Of a stretch of 64,000 nt of DNA, positions 45,787-53,383 are shown one piece after another. Position 1 is the first letter of the stretch; each line of letters begins with the position of its first letter. Location: the NCBI RefSeq assembly GCF_031624635.1, contig NZ_JAMQOQ010000002.1, forward strand, positions 986,335-1,050,334. The letters are read 5' to 3'. The notes below the pieces were generated by a model. The model made no database searches. It worked only from the letters and a program-made list of their open reading frames with translations, and was not told the DNA's origin. Source of the stretch: Halogeometricum sp. S3BR5-2 (lineage in GTDB: Archaea; Halobacteriota; Halobacteria; Halobacteriales; Haloferacaceae). The position numbers and the translations under genes were made by a program.

Positions 45787-46092
45787 ATGCCCAAACGCAA
45801 AGACGAGTTCGACACGCTGTACCCCTACCAACTGTACGAACCCGAGGAGATACTGGAGGAGGACCTGATGTACACGGTCCCCGAGATATCGCGCGTCCTG
45901 CAGGGACTCGACCCGGAGACGGAACTCGACGCCGAGACGGAGGAGCGAATCGTCGTCTGGACGGTGCCGTGGCTGATGGCGCACGCCGACGAGTTGGTCA
46001 TCAACGACCCCGAGGGCGACGAACCGGGCTACTTCGGTCTGCAGTCGCAGTCGCGCCCCGCCGACGAGATTCCCGAGGACGCCGACGAGTAA
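45787..46092 (+). CDS. Small acidic protein (DUF5827-like)
   Basis: A 101-residue acidic protein. MPKRKDEFDTLYPYQLYEPEEIL opens it, then YTVPEISRVLQGLD and VVWTVPWLMAHADELVIND. The pattern resembles the haloarchaeal family DUF5827, function unknown. I am fairly but not fully sure of that label. It converges on the MBL hydrolase gene with 15 bp between stops. Confidence 0.75.
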   Translation: MPKRKDEFDTLYPYQLYEPEEILEEDLMYTVPEISRVLQGLDPETELDAETEERIVVWTVPWLMAHADELVINDPEGDEPGYFGLQSQSRPADEIPEDADE

Positions 46093-46107
46093 CCCGGATA
46101 GCCCGAG

Positions 46108-46686
46108 CTATCCCATCCGGGCGGCGCGCCCGGCCGCCTCGACGTCGTCGAACGGCCGCCGCGTGACGCTCGGGCCGTGGCCGACGTGCATCTCGGAGAA
46201 ATCGTCCTCGACCGCCTCGCGGAGTCTGTCGAGGCTCTCGACGAGCGTCGGCCGGTCGCCCTCCTCTAAGTCCGTCCGACCGAACCCGCCGTTGGCGAAC
46301 ACCAAGTCGCCCGCGAACAGGACGCCCGCCGCGCGCGAGTAGAAACAGAGGTGGTCGTTCTTGTGTCCGGGGGTGTGGAGCGCCTCGTAGGAGTCGTCAC
46401 CGATGGGGACCGCCTCGCCGTCGGCTATCGCGTTGTCGACCTCCGGGCGGCCGGCGTCGAACCCCCACGTCTCTACGTCGAATGCCTCGCGAACGGCGTC
46501 GACGTTCCCGACGTGGTCCGGATGCGTGTGCGTGAGGTACACACGGTCGAGTTCGTCGACGCGCTCTTCGATTCGAGGGACGACGTCGAAGTTCGCTCCG
46601 GGGTCGACGACGGCGGTGGTGTCGCCGGTGACGAGGAAGACGTTGCTGGTGAACGCCTGCACGCCCTGCGCGAGGTTGGTTATCAC
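46108..46686 (-). CDS. MBL-fold metallo-hydrolase (glyoxalase II-like)
   Basis: A 192-residue metallo-beta-lactamase-fold enzyme. Metal motif HTHPDHVGN (about residue 51), then the ligand His in TPGHKNDHLCFY, Asp in LFAGDLVFA, and the final His in HVGHGPSV. It is of glyoxalase II/persulfide-dioxygenase type. The substrate is likely a thioester or similar. The GTG at 46686 (MITNLAQGVQAFTSNVFL) is the family-like start. The upstream in-frame part to 46788 lacks similarity. Confidence 0.88.
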   Translation of the reverse strand: MITNLAQGVQAFTSNVFLVTGDTTAVVDPGANFDVVPRIEERVDELDRVYLTHTHPDHVGNVDAVREAFDVETWGFDAGRPEVDNAIADGEAVPIGDDSYEALHTPGHKNDHLCFYSRAAGVLFAGDLVFANGGFGRTDLEEGDRPTLVESLDRLREAVEDDFSEMHVGHGPSVTRRPFDDVEAAGRAARMG

Positions 46687-46808
46687 GGTCGGAGGTAGAG
46701 GCGAACGGGCCTTTCGTCTTTCTCTCCGGGGCGGACACGCGTTCGCTGTTCGAGACTCGAAAAGCGTTTGACCGCCTCCGAGAAACAACGCTGTAACCCC
46801 ACTCCCTC

Positions 46809-47807
46809 ATGCGCCAGTATCTCGACTTAGTCTCGGACGTGCTGTCCGGCGGCCGCCACAAACCGAACCGAACCGGCGTCGACACGATTTCGTCGTTCAG
46901 CCGCCACTACGAGGTGGATCTGCGGGAGGGTTTCCCGCTCCTCACGACGAAGGATCTCTCCGGGTTCCGCTGGAACTCGCTGCTCCACGAGTTCGTCTGG
47001 TATTTATCGGGAGATGAACACATCAGGACGCTGCGCGAGGAGACGAGTATCTGGGACGCCTGGGCCGACGAGGAAGGCCGCCTCGACACGGCGTACGGCC
47101 GCTTCTGGCGGCGATTTCCCGTCCCCGAGTCGGGACTGCCGGGCGAGGCGTGGCCCGAGGACACCCACCGCTGGATGAACGACGAGGGGACCTTCGACCA
47201 GATTCAGTACGTCCTCGACACCCTCCGAGAGAACCCGAACTCCCGGCGCATGGTCGTCAACGCCTGGCACCCCGCCAACGCCGCCGTCTCCACCCTGCCG
47301 CCGTGTCACTACTCGTTCGTGTTCAACGTGCAGGGCGACGAACTGAACCTCCACCTCACCCAGCGGTCGGGGGACATCGCGCTCGGCGTCCCGTTCAACG
47401 TCGCGGCGTACGCCCTCCTCGCCCACGCCGTCGCCCAGCGGACGGGCTTCGAGGTGGGGAAGTTCGCCCACACCGTCGTCGACGCGCACGTCTACTGCGG
47501 GACGGGCGACCGCGGCGCGTGGTACGGCGAGCACCTCTCGGACCTGCAGGAGCGGCTTGCGGGCGTCGGGTCGCGAGAGGAGTACCTCGACGTGCGCGAC
47601 TGGGTGGTCGAGGCGGCGCCCGACGAACCCGAGGGCGAGGAAGACTACGACCACGTTCCCGGCCTCCTGACCCAGTGCGCCCGCGAGCCGGGTTCCAAAC
47701 CGACTATCGAGGTGGCCGACAAACCCCTCGACGAACTCGCCCGAGAGGACGTCGAACTGCGCGACTACGACCCCGACGAGGGTATCCGCTTCGCGGTGGC
47801 CGAGTGA
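46809..47807 (+). CDS. thyA: Thymidylate synthase
   Basis: A 332-residue ThyA that methylates dUMP with methylene-tetrahydrofolate. Catalytic C166 lies in STLPPCHYSF. The phosphate-site arginines are in NSRRMVVNAWHP, and the N-terminal loop is KPNRTGV. It is longer than bacterial enzymes (about 264), with an acidic C-terminal insert after about residue 240. It is followed by folA after one base, so dihydrofolate made by ThyA is recycled by the product of the same transcript. Confidence 0.97.
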   Translation: MRQYLDLVSDVLSGGRHKPNRTGVDTISSFSRHYEVDLREGFPLLTTKDLSGFRWNSLLHEFVWYLSGDEHIRTLREETSIWDAWADEEGRLDTAYGRFWRRFPVPESGLPGEAWPEDTHRWMNDEGTFDQIQYVLDTLRENPNSRRMVVNAWHPANAAVSTLPPCHYSFVFNVQGDELNLHLTQRSGDIALGVPFNVAAYALLAHAVAQRTGFEVGKFAHTVVDAHVYCGTGDRGAWYGEHLSDLQERLAGVGSREEYLDVRDWVVEAAPDEPEGEEDYDHVPGLLTQCAREPGSKPTIEVADKPLDELAREDVELRDYDPDEGIRFAVAE

Positions 47808-47808
47808 G

Positions 47809-48321
47809 ATGCGCGGGAACGTCGAGTTCGTCCTCGTCGCCGCCGTCGCGGAGAACGGCGTCATCGGGCGTGACGGCGGGATGCCGTGGCATCTCCCCGA
47901 AGACATGGCGCACTTCAAGCGGACGACGACGGGTCACCCCGTCGTCGTGGGTCGGAAGACCTACGAGAGCGTCGTCGAGGCCATCGGCGGCCCGTTCCCC
48001 GACCGGACGAGCGTCGTGCTCTCTTCGCGTGACCTCGACCTGCCCGAGGGCGCGGTGCTCGCGCAGTCGTTCGGGGAGGCGGTCGAGACGGCCGAAGACG
48101 CCGCCGCGGAGATGGGCGTCTCCACCGTCTACGTCGCAGGCGGCGCGCGCGTCTACGAGCAGTTCCTTCCGCGGGCGAGTCGACTGATCCTGACCGAGAT
48201 TCCCGAGTCCTACGAGGGCGACACCGCGTTCCCCCCGCGCGACGAATCGGCGTGGCGGGAGGTCGAACGGGACGAACGCGAGTCGTTCGACTTCGTGACG
48301 TACGAACGAGTCTGGGAGTAG
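47809..48321 (+). CDS. folA: Dihydrofolate reductase
   Basis: A 170-residue DHFR that reduces dihydrofolate with NADPH. Typical parts are VAAVAENGVIGRDGGMPWHLPEDMAHFKR, the NADPH site VVVGRKTYES, VVLSSRD, and VYVAGGARVYEQFL. It forms a two-gene operon with thyA (1-bp gap). Acidic surface residues are as in other halophilic DHFRs. Confidence 0.97.
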   Translation: MRGNVEFVLVAAVAENGVIGRDGGMPWHLPEDMAHFKRTTTGHPVVVGRKTYESVVEAIGGPFPDRTSVVLSSRDLDLPEGAVLAQSFGEAVETAEDAAAEMGVSTVYVAGGARVYEQFLPRASRLILTEIPESYEGDTAFPPRDESAWREVERDERESFDFVTYERVWE

Positions 48322-48378
48322 GGACCCGGCGGCCGCCCGAGACGACGCTTTTTGTCGCCCCCCAACCAACCCGAGAGC

Positions 48379-48558
48379 GTGACCGCCACCTTCGAACTCT
48401 ACGAGGACCGGGAGGGGAAGTATCGCTGGCGACTCGTCCACCGCAACGGGAACATCCTCGCCGACAGCGGCGAGGGGTACGCCACGAGACAGAAAGCCAA
48501 ACAGGGGATTCGGAGCGTGAAGGAGAACGCCCCCGACGCGCCGGTCGAGACGGTCTGA
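48379..48558 (+). CDS. DUF1508 (YegP-like) small protein
   Basis: A 59-residue single DUF1508 repeat: ATFELYEDREGKYRWRLVHRNGN, then ADSGEGYATRQKAKQGI. Relatives such as HVO_2922 usually have one or two such repeats. The role is unknown. A CTTTTTG box at 48348-48354 is 25-31 bp before the GTG at 48379, so the message is leaderless. The possible TTG start at 48352 lacks family similarity. Confidence 0.85.
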   Translation: MTATFELYEDREGKYRWRLVHRNGNILADSGEGYATRQKAKQGIRSVKENAPDAPVETV

Positions 48559-48648
48559 GTCGGCCGGCCGCGCGGCAGCAGGCCCGCCGCTCGCGCGGTG
48601 CACGTAAATACGTTACCGGGATGCGGTACTATCGGCCCTCGGTGGTGC

Positions 48649-48655
48649 TTTTATA
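48649..48655 (+). promoter_or_regulatory. psmA TATA box
   Basis: TTTTATA at 48649-48655 lies 25-31 bp before the psmA ATG, a clear leaderless promoter. A 12-bp dyad ACGTA-AA-TACGT (48602-48613) sits about 36 bp upstream of the box. Confidence 0.65.
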
Positions 48656-48679
48656 CCTCCGGGGGTCGGATATGGGGGC

Positions 48680-49432
48680 ATGAATCGGAACGATCAGCAG
48701 GCGTACGACCGAGGTACGTCGCTGTTCTCCCCCGACGGCCGTATCTATCAGGTCGAGTACGCCCGCGAGGCGGTCAAACGAGGCGCGCCGAGCCTCGGCA
48801 TCCGGACCGCCGACGGCGTCGTTCTCGCCGCGCAGCGCCGGACGAGTTCGTCGCTCATGGAGGCCGAGAGCATCGAGAAGATACACAAACTGGACAGCTA
48901 CCTCGGCGCCGCCACGGCGGGACACGTCGCCGACGCCCGGCAACTCGTCGACGACGCCCGACAGGAGGCGCAGGTGAACCACCTCCGCTACGGCGAGCCC
49001 ATCCGCGTAGAGACGCTGACGACGTCGCTCTCCGACATGATTCAGGAGACGACCCAGCGCGGCGGCACCCGCCCGTTCGGCGCCTCCCTGCTCATCGGCG
49101 GGATGGACGGCGAGGGCGAGGACGCCCAACCGCGTCTGTTCCAGACGGACCCCTCCGGGGCGCCGCAGGAGTGGAAGGCCGTCGCCATCGGCGCGAAGCG
49201 CAACGACATCCAAGAGTTCCTCGAAGAGGAGTGGACGGAGGAACTGTCGCTGTCCGACGGCGTCGACCTCGCCGTTCGCGCCCTCCTCGTCACCGACGAC
49301 GAACTCGAATCGCCGGACGTGAGCGCCGTCACGCTCTCCTCGGAGGGGTACCGCGACGTCGACGAGGACGAGATAGACGAAGTGCTCTCCGAACACGTCC
49401 CCGGCAAGGACGACTCCGACGAAGCCCAGTAG
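48680..49432 (+). CDS. psmA: 20S proteasome alpha subunit
   Basis: A 250-residue archaeal proteasome alpha subunit that forms the outer rings and gate of the 20S particle. The N-terminal gate and docking region reads QAYDRGTSLFSPDGRIYQVEYA. Core parts SLGIRTADGVVLAAQRR, SYLGAATAGHVADARQL and RPFGASLLIGGMDG are intact. The acidic C-terminus is extended (GKDDSDEAQ) and seems to lack the HbYX-binding lysine context seen elsewhere, though that is not critical. The beta subunit is not in the window. Confidence 0.97.
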   Translation: MNRNDQQAYDRGTSLFSPDGRIYQVEYAREAVKRGAPSLGIRTADGVVLAAQRRTSSSLMEAESIEKIHKLDSYLGAATAGHVADARQLVDDARQEAQVNHLRYGEPIRVETLTTSLSDMIQETTQRGGTRPFGASLLIGGMDGEGEDAQPRLFQTDPSGAPQEWKAVAIGAKRNDIQEFLEEEWTEELSLSDGVDLAVRALLVTDDELESPDVSAVTLSSEGYRDVDEDEIDEVLSEHVPGKDDSDEAQ

Positions 49433-49438
49433 GGCGCG

Positions 49439-50332
49439 ATGACGAACGACCGGACCGAACCGACGTCGGGAACCCGCCTCGACCCGGACGACCCGGACGA
49501 CGCTCCGACGGCCGTCGTCCGGCGCCTCACGACGTTTCCGGTGAAATCGCTCGACGGGTGCGACCGCGACTCCGTCGGCGTGGTCCGAAACGGCGGCCTC
49601 GGCGGCGACCGGGAGTTCGCGCTGTTCGATTCTGCGGGCGAGTACGTCAACGGCAAGCGGGAGCGCTCGATACACCGCGTCCGAACCGAGTTCGACCCCG
49701 AGACGCGGACGCTGGCGGTGATTCTTCCCGACCGAGAGACCGAACGGTTCGACATCGACGACGACGCCGGCAGGGAGCGACTGACCGACTTGCTCTCGGA
49801 GCACGTCGGTTACGAGGTGTCGCTCCGGCGGAACCGCGACGGCGGCTTTCCGGACGACGCCGAGGCGTCGGGGCCGACGGTCATCAGCACCGCGACGCTC
49901 CGCGAAGTCGCCTCGTGGTTCGACGGTATCAGCACGGAGGAGATGCGCCGCCGCCTACGTGCGAACGTCGAACTCGGGGCGAGCGAGGCCGACGCGGCGG
50001 AACTCCCGCCGTTCTGGGAGGACCGCCTGTTCGACCGACGTGGCCGCGTCGTCGACTTCCGAATCGGCGACGTCGAGTTCGCGGGCGTCAACCCCTGTCA
50101 GCGCTGCGTCGTCCCCTCCCGCGACCCCGACACGGGCGCGGAGTACGACGGCTTCCGCGAGACGTTCGTCCGGCGCCGGCGGGAGACGATGCCCGCGTGG
50201 TCGGAGAGCGACTGGTTCGACCACCACTTCCGCCTCATGGTGAACACCCGAGTGGCCGAGTTCTCGTGGGGCGAGACGCTCGCCGTGGGCGACGAGGTCC
50301 GCCTCGGGGAGTCGCGGCCGGCGGGCGAGTGA
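49439..50332 (+). CDS. MOSC domain protein
   Basis: A 297-residue protein with an N-terminal MOSC beta-barrel (VVRRLTTFPVKSLDGC, about residues 24-110) and a C-terminal MOSC domain. Its conserved Cys lies in FAGVNPCQRCVVPSRDP (about residue 222). MOSC proteins carry sulfur or the molybdenum cofactor and include mARC/YcbX N-hydroxylamine reductases. Cofactor contacts are plausible. It follows psmA after six bases, which is perhaps only positional. Confidence 0.88.
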   Translation: MTNDRTEPTSGTRLDPDDPDDAPTAVVRRLTTFPVKSLDGCDRDSVGVVRNGGLGGDREFALFDSAGEYVNGKRERSIHRVRTEFDPETRTLAVILPDRETERFDIDDDAGRERLTDLLSEHVGYEVSLRRNRDGGFPDDAEASGPTVISTATLREVASWFDGISTEEMRRRLRANVELGASEADAAELPPFWEDRLFDRRGRVVDFRIGDVEFAGVNPCQRCVVPSRDPDTGAEYDGFRETFVRRRRETMPAWSESDWFDHHFRLMVNTRVAEFSWGETLAVGDEVRLGESRPAGE

Positions 50333-50428
50333 ACCGCCCGCTCTCTTCTCTCCCGGTCTCGCACCCGCCGGCCCCGTAGGATACCGCTACCCGGACGCTT
50401 AGGCCGGGAGGCGCGAAACCGACGCGGC

Positions 50429-51646
50429 ATGGACGCAGACAGACTCGCCTTCGTCGGCGGCCGCGTGGCCGACGCCGACGGGACGCGACGGGCGGACGTA
50501 GTCGTCGATGTCGACTCGGGGACCATCGTCGGGGTTGGTGCCGACGCGGTCGATTCGGTTGACCACGACGGGCACGGGAGCGAAGGCGAAGGCGAAATCG
50601 AAATCGAGACGGTCGACATCGACGGGAAGGTGCTCGCGCCGGGGCTGATCGACTCGCACGTCCACTTGATGATGGACGGCCGACCGGACGTGGCGACGGT
50701 CGACGCCGAGAGCCGCGAGATGCTGAGCTACCGCGCCGCCGCGAACCTCCGCGCGACCGTGGAAGCCGGCGTGACGACGGTTCGGGACCTCGGCGCGCCG
50801 GGAACGCTGGCCCTCGACGCCGGCCACGCGGTCGAGGCGGGCGTGCTCTCCGGCCCGCGCGTCGTCGCCTGCGGGCGGAACGTCGTGATGACCGGCGGGC
50901 ACGGCCATTGGTTCGGCCGCGAGGCCGACGGCCCCGCCGAGGTCCGGAAGGCGGCCCGCGAGCAACTGAAGCGCGGCGCGGGCGTCGTGAAGTGCATGGC
51001 CACCGGCGGCGTCCTCACCGAGGGCGCGGTGACGGGCGCCCCGGAACTCACCGAGGACGAACTCTCGGCCCTCGTCGACGCCGCGGCGCCAACCGGCGTG
51101 CCGACCGCCGCGCACGCACATGGGAAAGCAGGAATCGAGAACGCCGTCCGCGCGGGTATCACGAGCGTCGAGCACGGGACGTTCATGGACAGGGAGACGG
51201 CCGACCTGATGGCCCGCGAGGGAACCTACTGGGTGCCGACGGCCAGCGCGTTGGAGGGAATGGTCGAGAACGGCGTCGAGGCGGGCATCCCCGAGGAGGC
51301 GGTCGGGAAAGCCGAGGACGCACAGGAGCGCTTCGAACGCGCGTGGGAACACGCCATCGACGCGGGCGTGAAGATAGCGATGGGCACCGACGCGGGGACG
51401 CCGTTCAACTTCCACGGCGAGAACGCCCTGCGCGAGATGGAACTGCTGGTCGAGTACGGTCTCACCCCCGCGGCGGCGCTCGAAGCCGCCACCGCCACCG
51501 CCGCGGAACTGCTCGGCGTCGAAGCGGGCCGCCTCGCGGAGGGATACCGCGCGGACCTCCTCGTTCTCGACGCCGACCCGAACGAGGACGTGACGGCGTG
51601 GCGCGGCGCCGACGCCGTCTACCGCGGCGGCGACCGAGTGGCGTAA
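50429..51646 (+). CDS. Amidohydrolase family protein (imidazolonepropionase/prolidase-like)
   Basis: A 405-residue cytosolic metal amidohydrolase. Metal site HVH is in IDSHVHLMMDG (about residue 75), followed by the lysine in VVKCMATGG (about 190), TAAHAHGKAG, SVEHGTFMD and GTDAGTP. These match the group that includes Xaa-Pro dipeptidases and related amidohydrolases. An acidic insert with GSEGEGEIEIE (about 50-62) is unusual. Substrate is unknown. The hut operon on the other strand encodes its own imidazolonepropionase, so this is not a hut gene. Confidence 0.88.
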   Translation: MDADRLAFVGGRVADADGTRRADVVVDVDSGTIVGVGADAVDSVDHDGHGSEGEGEIEIETVDIDGKVLAPGLIDSHVHLMMDGRPDVATVDAESREMLSYRAAANLRATVEAGVTTVRDLGAPGTLALDAGHAVEAGVLSGPRVVACGRNVVMTGGHGHWFGREADGPAEVRKAAREQLKRGAGVVKCMATGGVLTEGAVTGAPELTEDELSALVDAAAPTGVPTAAHAHGKAGIENAVRAGITSVEHGTFMDRETADLMAREGTYWVPTASALEGMVENGVEAGIPEEAVGKAEDAQERFERAWEHAIDAGVKIAMGTDAGTPFNFHGENALREMELLVEYGLTPAAALEAATATAAELLGVEAGRLAEGYRADLLVLDADPNEDVTAWRGADAVYRGGDRVA

Positions 51647-51721
51647 GCCGGCCGCGAGAGCGCCGACGGGGCGGCGCGGCGATGCGCCACCGCACGCCAC
51701 ACCCGTCCCGAAACGGAACGG

Positions 51722-51727
51722 TTTTAT
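51722..51727 (+). promoter_or_regulatory. tRNA-Glu promoter box
   Basis: TTTTAT lies 26-31 bp before the mature tRNA 5' end, the usual archaeal TATA position. Confidence 0.55.
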
Positions 51728-51752
51728 TCGTCGGAGCGATACGGTAAGATGC

Positions 51753-51827
51753 GCTCTGGTGGTGTAGTCCGGCCAATCATATCACCCTCTCACGGTGATG
51801 ACCAGGGTTCGAATCCCTGCCGGAGCA
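51753..51827 (+). tRNA. tRNA-Glu (anticodon CUC)
   Basis: A complete cloverleaf of 75 nt. The acceptor stem GCTCTGG pairs with CCGGAGC. The anticodon stem TCACC/GGTGA encloses loop CTCTCAC with anticodon CTC at 51789-51791. The T arm contains GGTTCGAATCC. There is no intron. The CCA end is not encoded. T-rich sequence follows at 51829-51832. No integrase or repeated 3' end of the tRNA is seen nearby, so there is no sign of an integrated element. Confidence 0.96.
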
Positions 51828-51911
51828 CTTTTCGAGAAATCACAGCTCGGAGCGACGGCGTCACCCGCGCGGGGCGGCCGCTCGAAGATGAATCGGTAGC
51901 GAGAGCGCCGC

Positions 51912-52436
51912 TCACTCGCCTCCGGGTTCGATGACGATGCGGCCGTCGGGGACGGAGCCACCGTCCGCGTCGACCCCCGCATCGTCGAACCGGCCGTGCA
52001 GCGAGAACCCGACGTCGTCTCCGTCACCCCGTTCGGGGTCGAAGGAGAGACGGTCGAAGTCGGCGTCCGGGCCCGCCACCTCTCCGAGCAGTCCGGTCCG
52101 CCCGTCGAAGCGGCCCTCGAAGGAAACGCTCGCCGCTCCCTCGGACGACGACGGGTCGTCGACCACGATTCTGTCGGCGCGGTAGTCCTCCGCGACGAGC
52201 GCGACCACGGAGTCGACGCTCGCGTCCTCGAGTCGCCCCTCGACGGTGACGCCCACTTCGTCGTCTTTCCCGGTGTCGGTGTCGACGACGATTCGCTCCA
52301 TCGGCGGGTCGGCGTCGACGCCGTCCCACCGCTCGGCGCCGAACGCTTCGAGGGGCGCCCTCACCGCGACGTCCGCGTCGTCGCTCGTGTGCGATGCGTG
52401 CGCGTCACCGCCGGCGGACTCCCAGTCGGTGCTCAT
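51912..52436 (-). CDS. Acidic repeat protein, unknown function
   Basis: A 174-residue very acidic protein. Three related beta-type repeats are visible: VGVTVEGRLEDASVDS, ASVSFEGRFDGRTG and VGFSLHGRFDDAGVDA, separated by spacers ending in RIVVDD-like strands. There is no signal peptide or membrane helix. The frame is open to 52763, but MSTDWESAGGDAH at 52436 is the likely start. No family is recognised. Confidence 0.7.
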   Translation of the reverse strand: MSTDWESAGGDAHASHTSDDADVAVRAPLEAFGAERWDGVDADPPMERIVVDTDTGKDDEVGVTVEGRLEDASVDSVVALVAEDYRADRIVVDDPSSSEGAASVSFEGRFDGRTGLLGEVAGPDADFDRLSFDPERGDGDDVGFSLHGRFDDAGVDADGGSVPDGRIVIEPGGE

Positions 52437-52553
52437 CTCTGGTCGGACGTAGCGGCGCTCGCCCCTTGAAGCCGAACCGCGTTCACAGGTCCTGCAGACG
52501 CGGTGTCGACACAAGGGTGAAACGTATCCGACCGATAGGATGCGGGTGGAAGG

Positions 52554-52907
52554 ATGGACCCGGACACCGACGACCTCGTCGACGCGCTGGCCAGCGAGGA
52601 CGCCAGAGAGATACTCTGCCTCGCGGACCGCGAGCCGATGTCGGCGCAGAACCTGCAGGAGGAGGTCGGCGTCTCGGTCGCGACGGTGTACCGGCACACG
52701 GAGGACCTCGTCGACGCGAACCTGCTGCGAGAGGAGACGGAGATAACCGACGACGGGGACCACTACAGCACGTACGAGACCCGGGTCCGGTCGGTGACGC
52801 TCACCGTCGACAGAGAGCGGTTCCGCGTCGACGTCACGGTTCGAGACGACCTCGTGGACCGATTCAGCCGCGTGTGGCGCTCCTTAGGTGAGTCACGGAG
52901 CAGATGA
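52554..52907 (+). CDS. Winged helix-turn-helix regulator (ArsR/TrmB-like)
   Basis: A 117-residue regulator. The wHTH spans about residues 8-60 (SEDAREILCLADREPMSAQ, then ASVATVYRHTEDLVDANLL-like helices), followed by a beta wing and the short C-terminal strand part RSVTLTVDRERF. It overlaps the next membrane gene by 4 bp, so the two are translationally coupled. Such HTH plus small membrane protein pairs are frequent in haloarchaea, and the regulator may respond to its membrane partner. Confidence 0.87.
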   Translation: MDPDTDDLVDALASEDAREILCLADREPMSAQNLQEEVGVSVATVYRHTEDLVDANLLREETEITDDGDHYSTYETRVRSVTLTVDRERFRVDVTVRDDLVDRFSRVWRSLGESRSR

Positions 52908-53248
52908 GGGCGCTCCCGGTCGGCCGCGTCGCACTGCAGGCGAAGCAGTCGGCGGAGGCCGTCGCGTTCGGCGTCTCGAACGTCGTCGTCTTCCTCCTGT
53001 TGGCGCTGCTGGCGAGCATCGCGTACAGGGCGTACCGGCGAGAGGAGGCGACGTCGTTCCTCGTCGCGTCCGCCGGCTTCTCCTTTCTCGCGTTCGGGTC
53101 GGTCACCGAAGCGGTGTACGAGTTCGGCGTGAACGGCGGCTACCAGGCGTTCGGTCGGGAACTCTACCTCCTCAGGACCGCCGAAGCGACGCTCCTCGCG
53201 GTCGGGGTCGGACTGCTCCTCGTCTCGCTGTACCGGCTGGAGACCTGA
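52904..53248 (+). CDS. Small membrane protein paired with HTH (DUF7521-like)
   Basis: A 114-residue protein with three membrane helices (about residues 20-42, 50-70, 88-110). A cytosolic basic loop RAYRREEATS lies after helix 1. It resembles the haloarchaeal family labelled DUF7521, usually encoded next to a wHTH regulator as here. Its ATG overlaps the regulator's stop (ATGA). Function is unknown. A role as sensor or partner is inferred from pairing only. Confidence 0.8.
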   Translation: MRALPVGRVALQAKQSAEAVAFGVSNVVVFLLLALLASIAYRAYRREEATSFLVASAGFSFLAFGSVTEAVYEFGVNGGYQAFGRELYLLRTAEATLLAVGVGLLLVSLYRLET

Positions 53249-53383
53249 CCGCGCGGAACCCGTTCGACCCGTCCGACCCGTTCGCGAGCGGCGCGTCCGA
53301 GCGGCGGGCGGTCGCTCCCCGACGCACCGCGTTTCCGGTGGAACGTCCGTGATGGTTCGGGGCGGTATCGCGGGGTCTTCCGA

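Noticed and set aside
51753..51911. Possible integration site at tRNA-Glu
   Set aside because: There is no direct repeat of the tRNA 3' end and no integrase in the window. The following genes look chromosomal.
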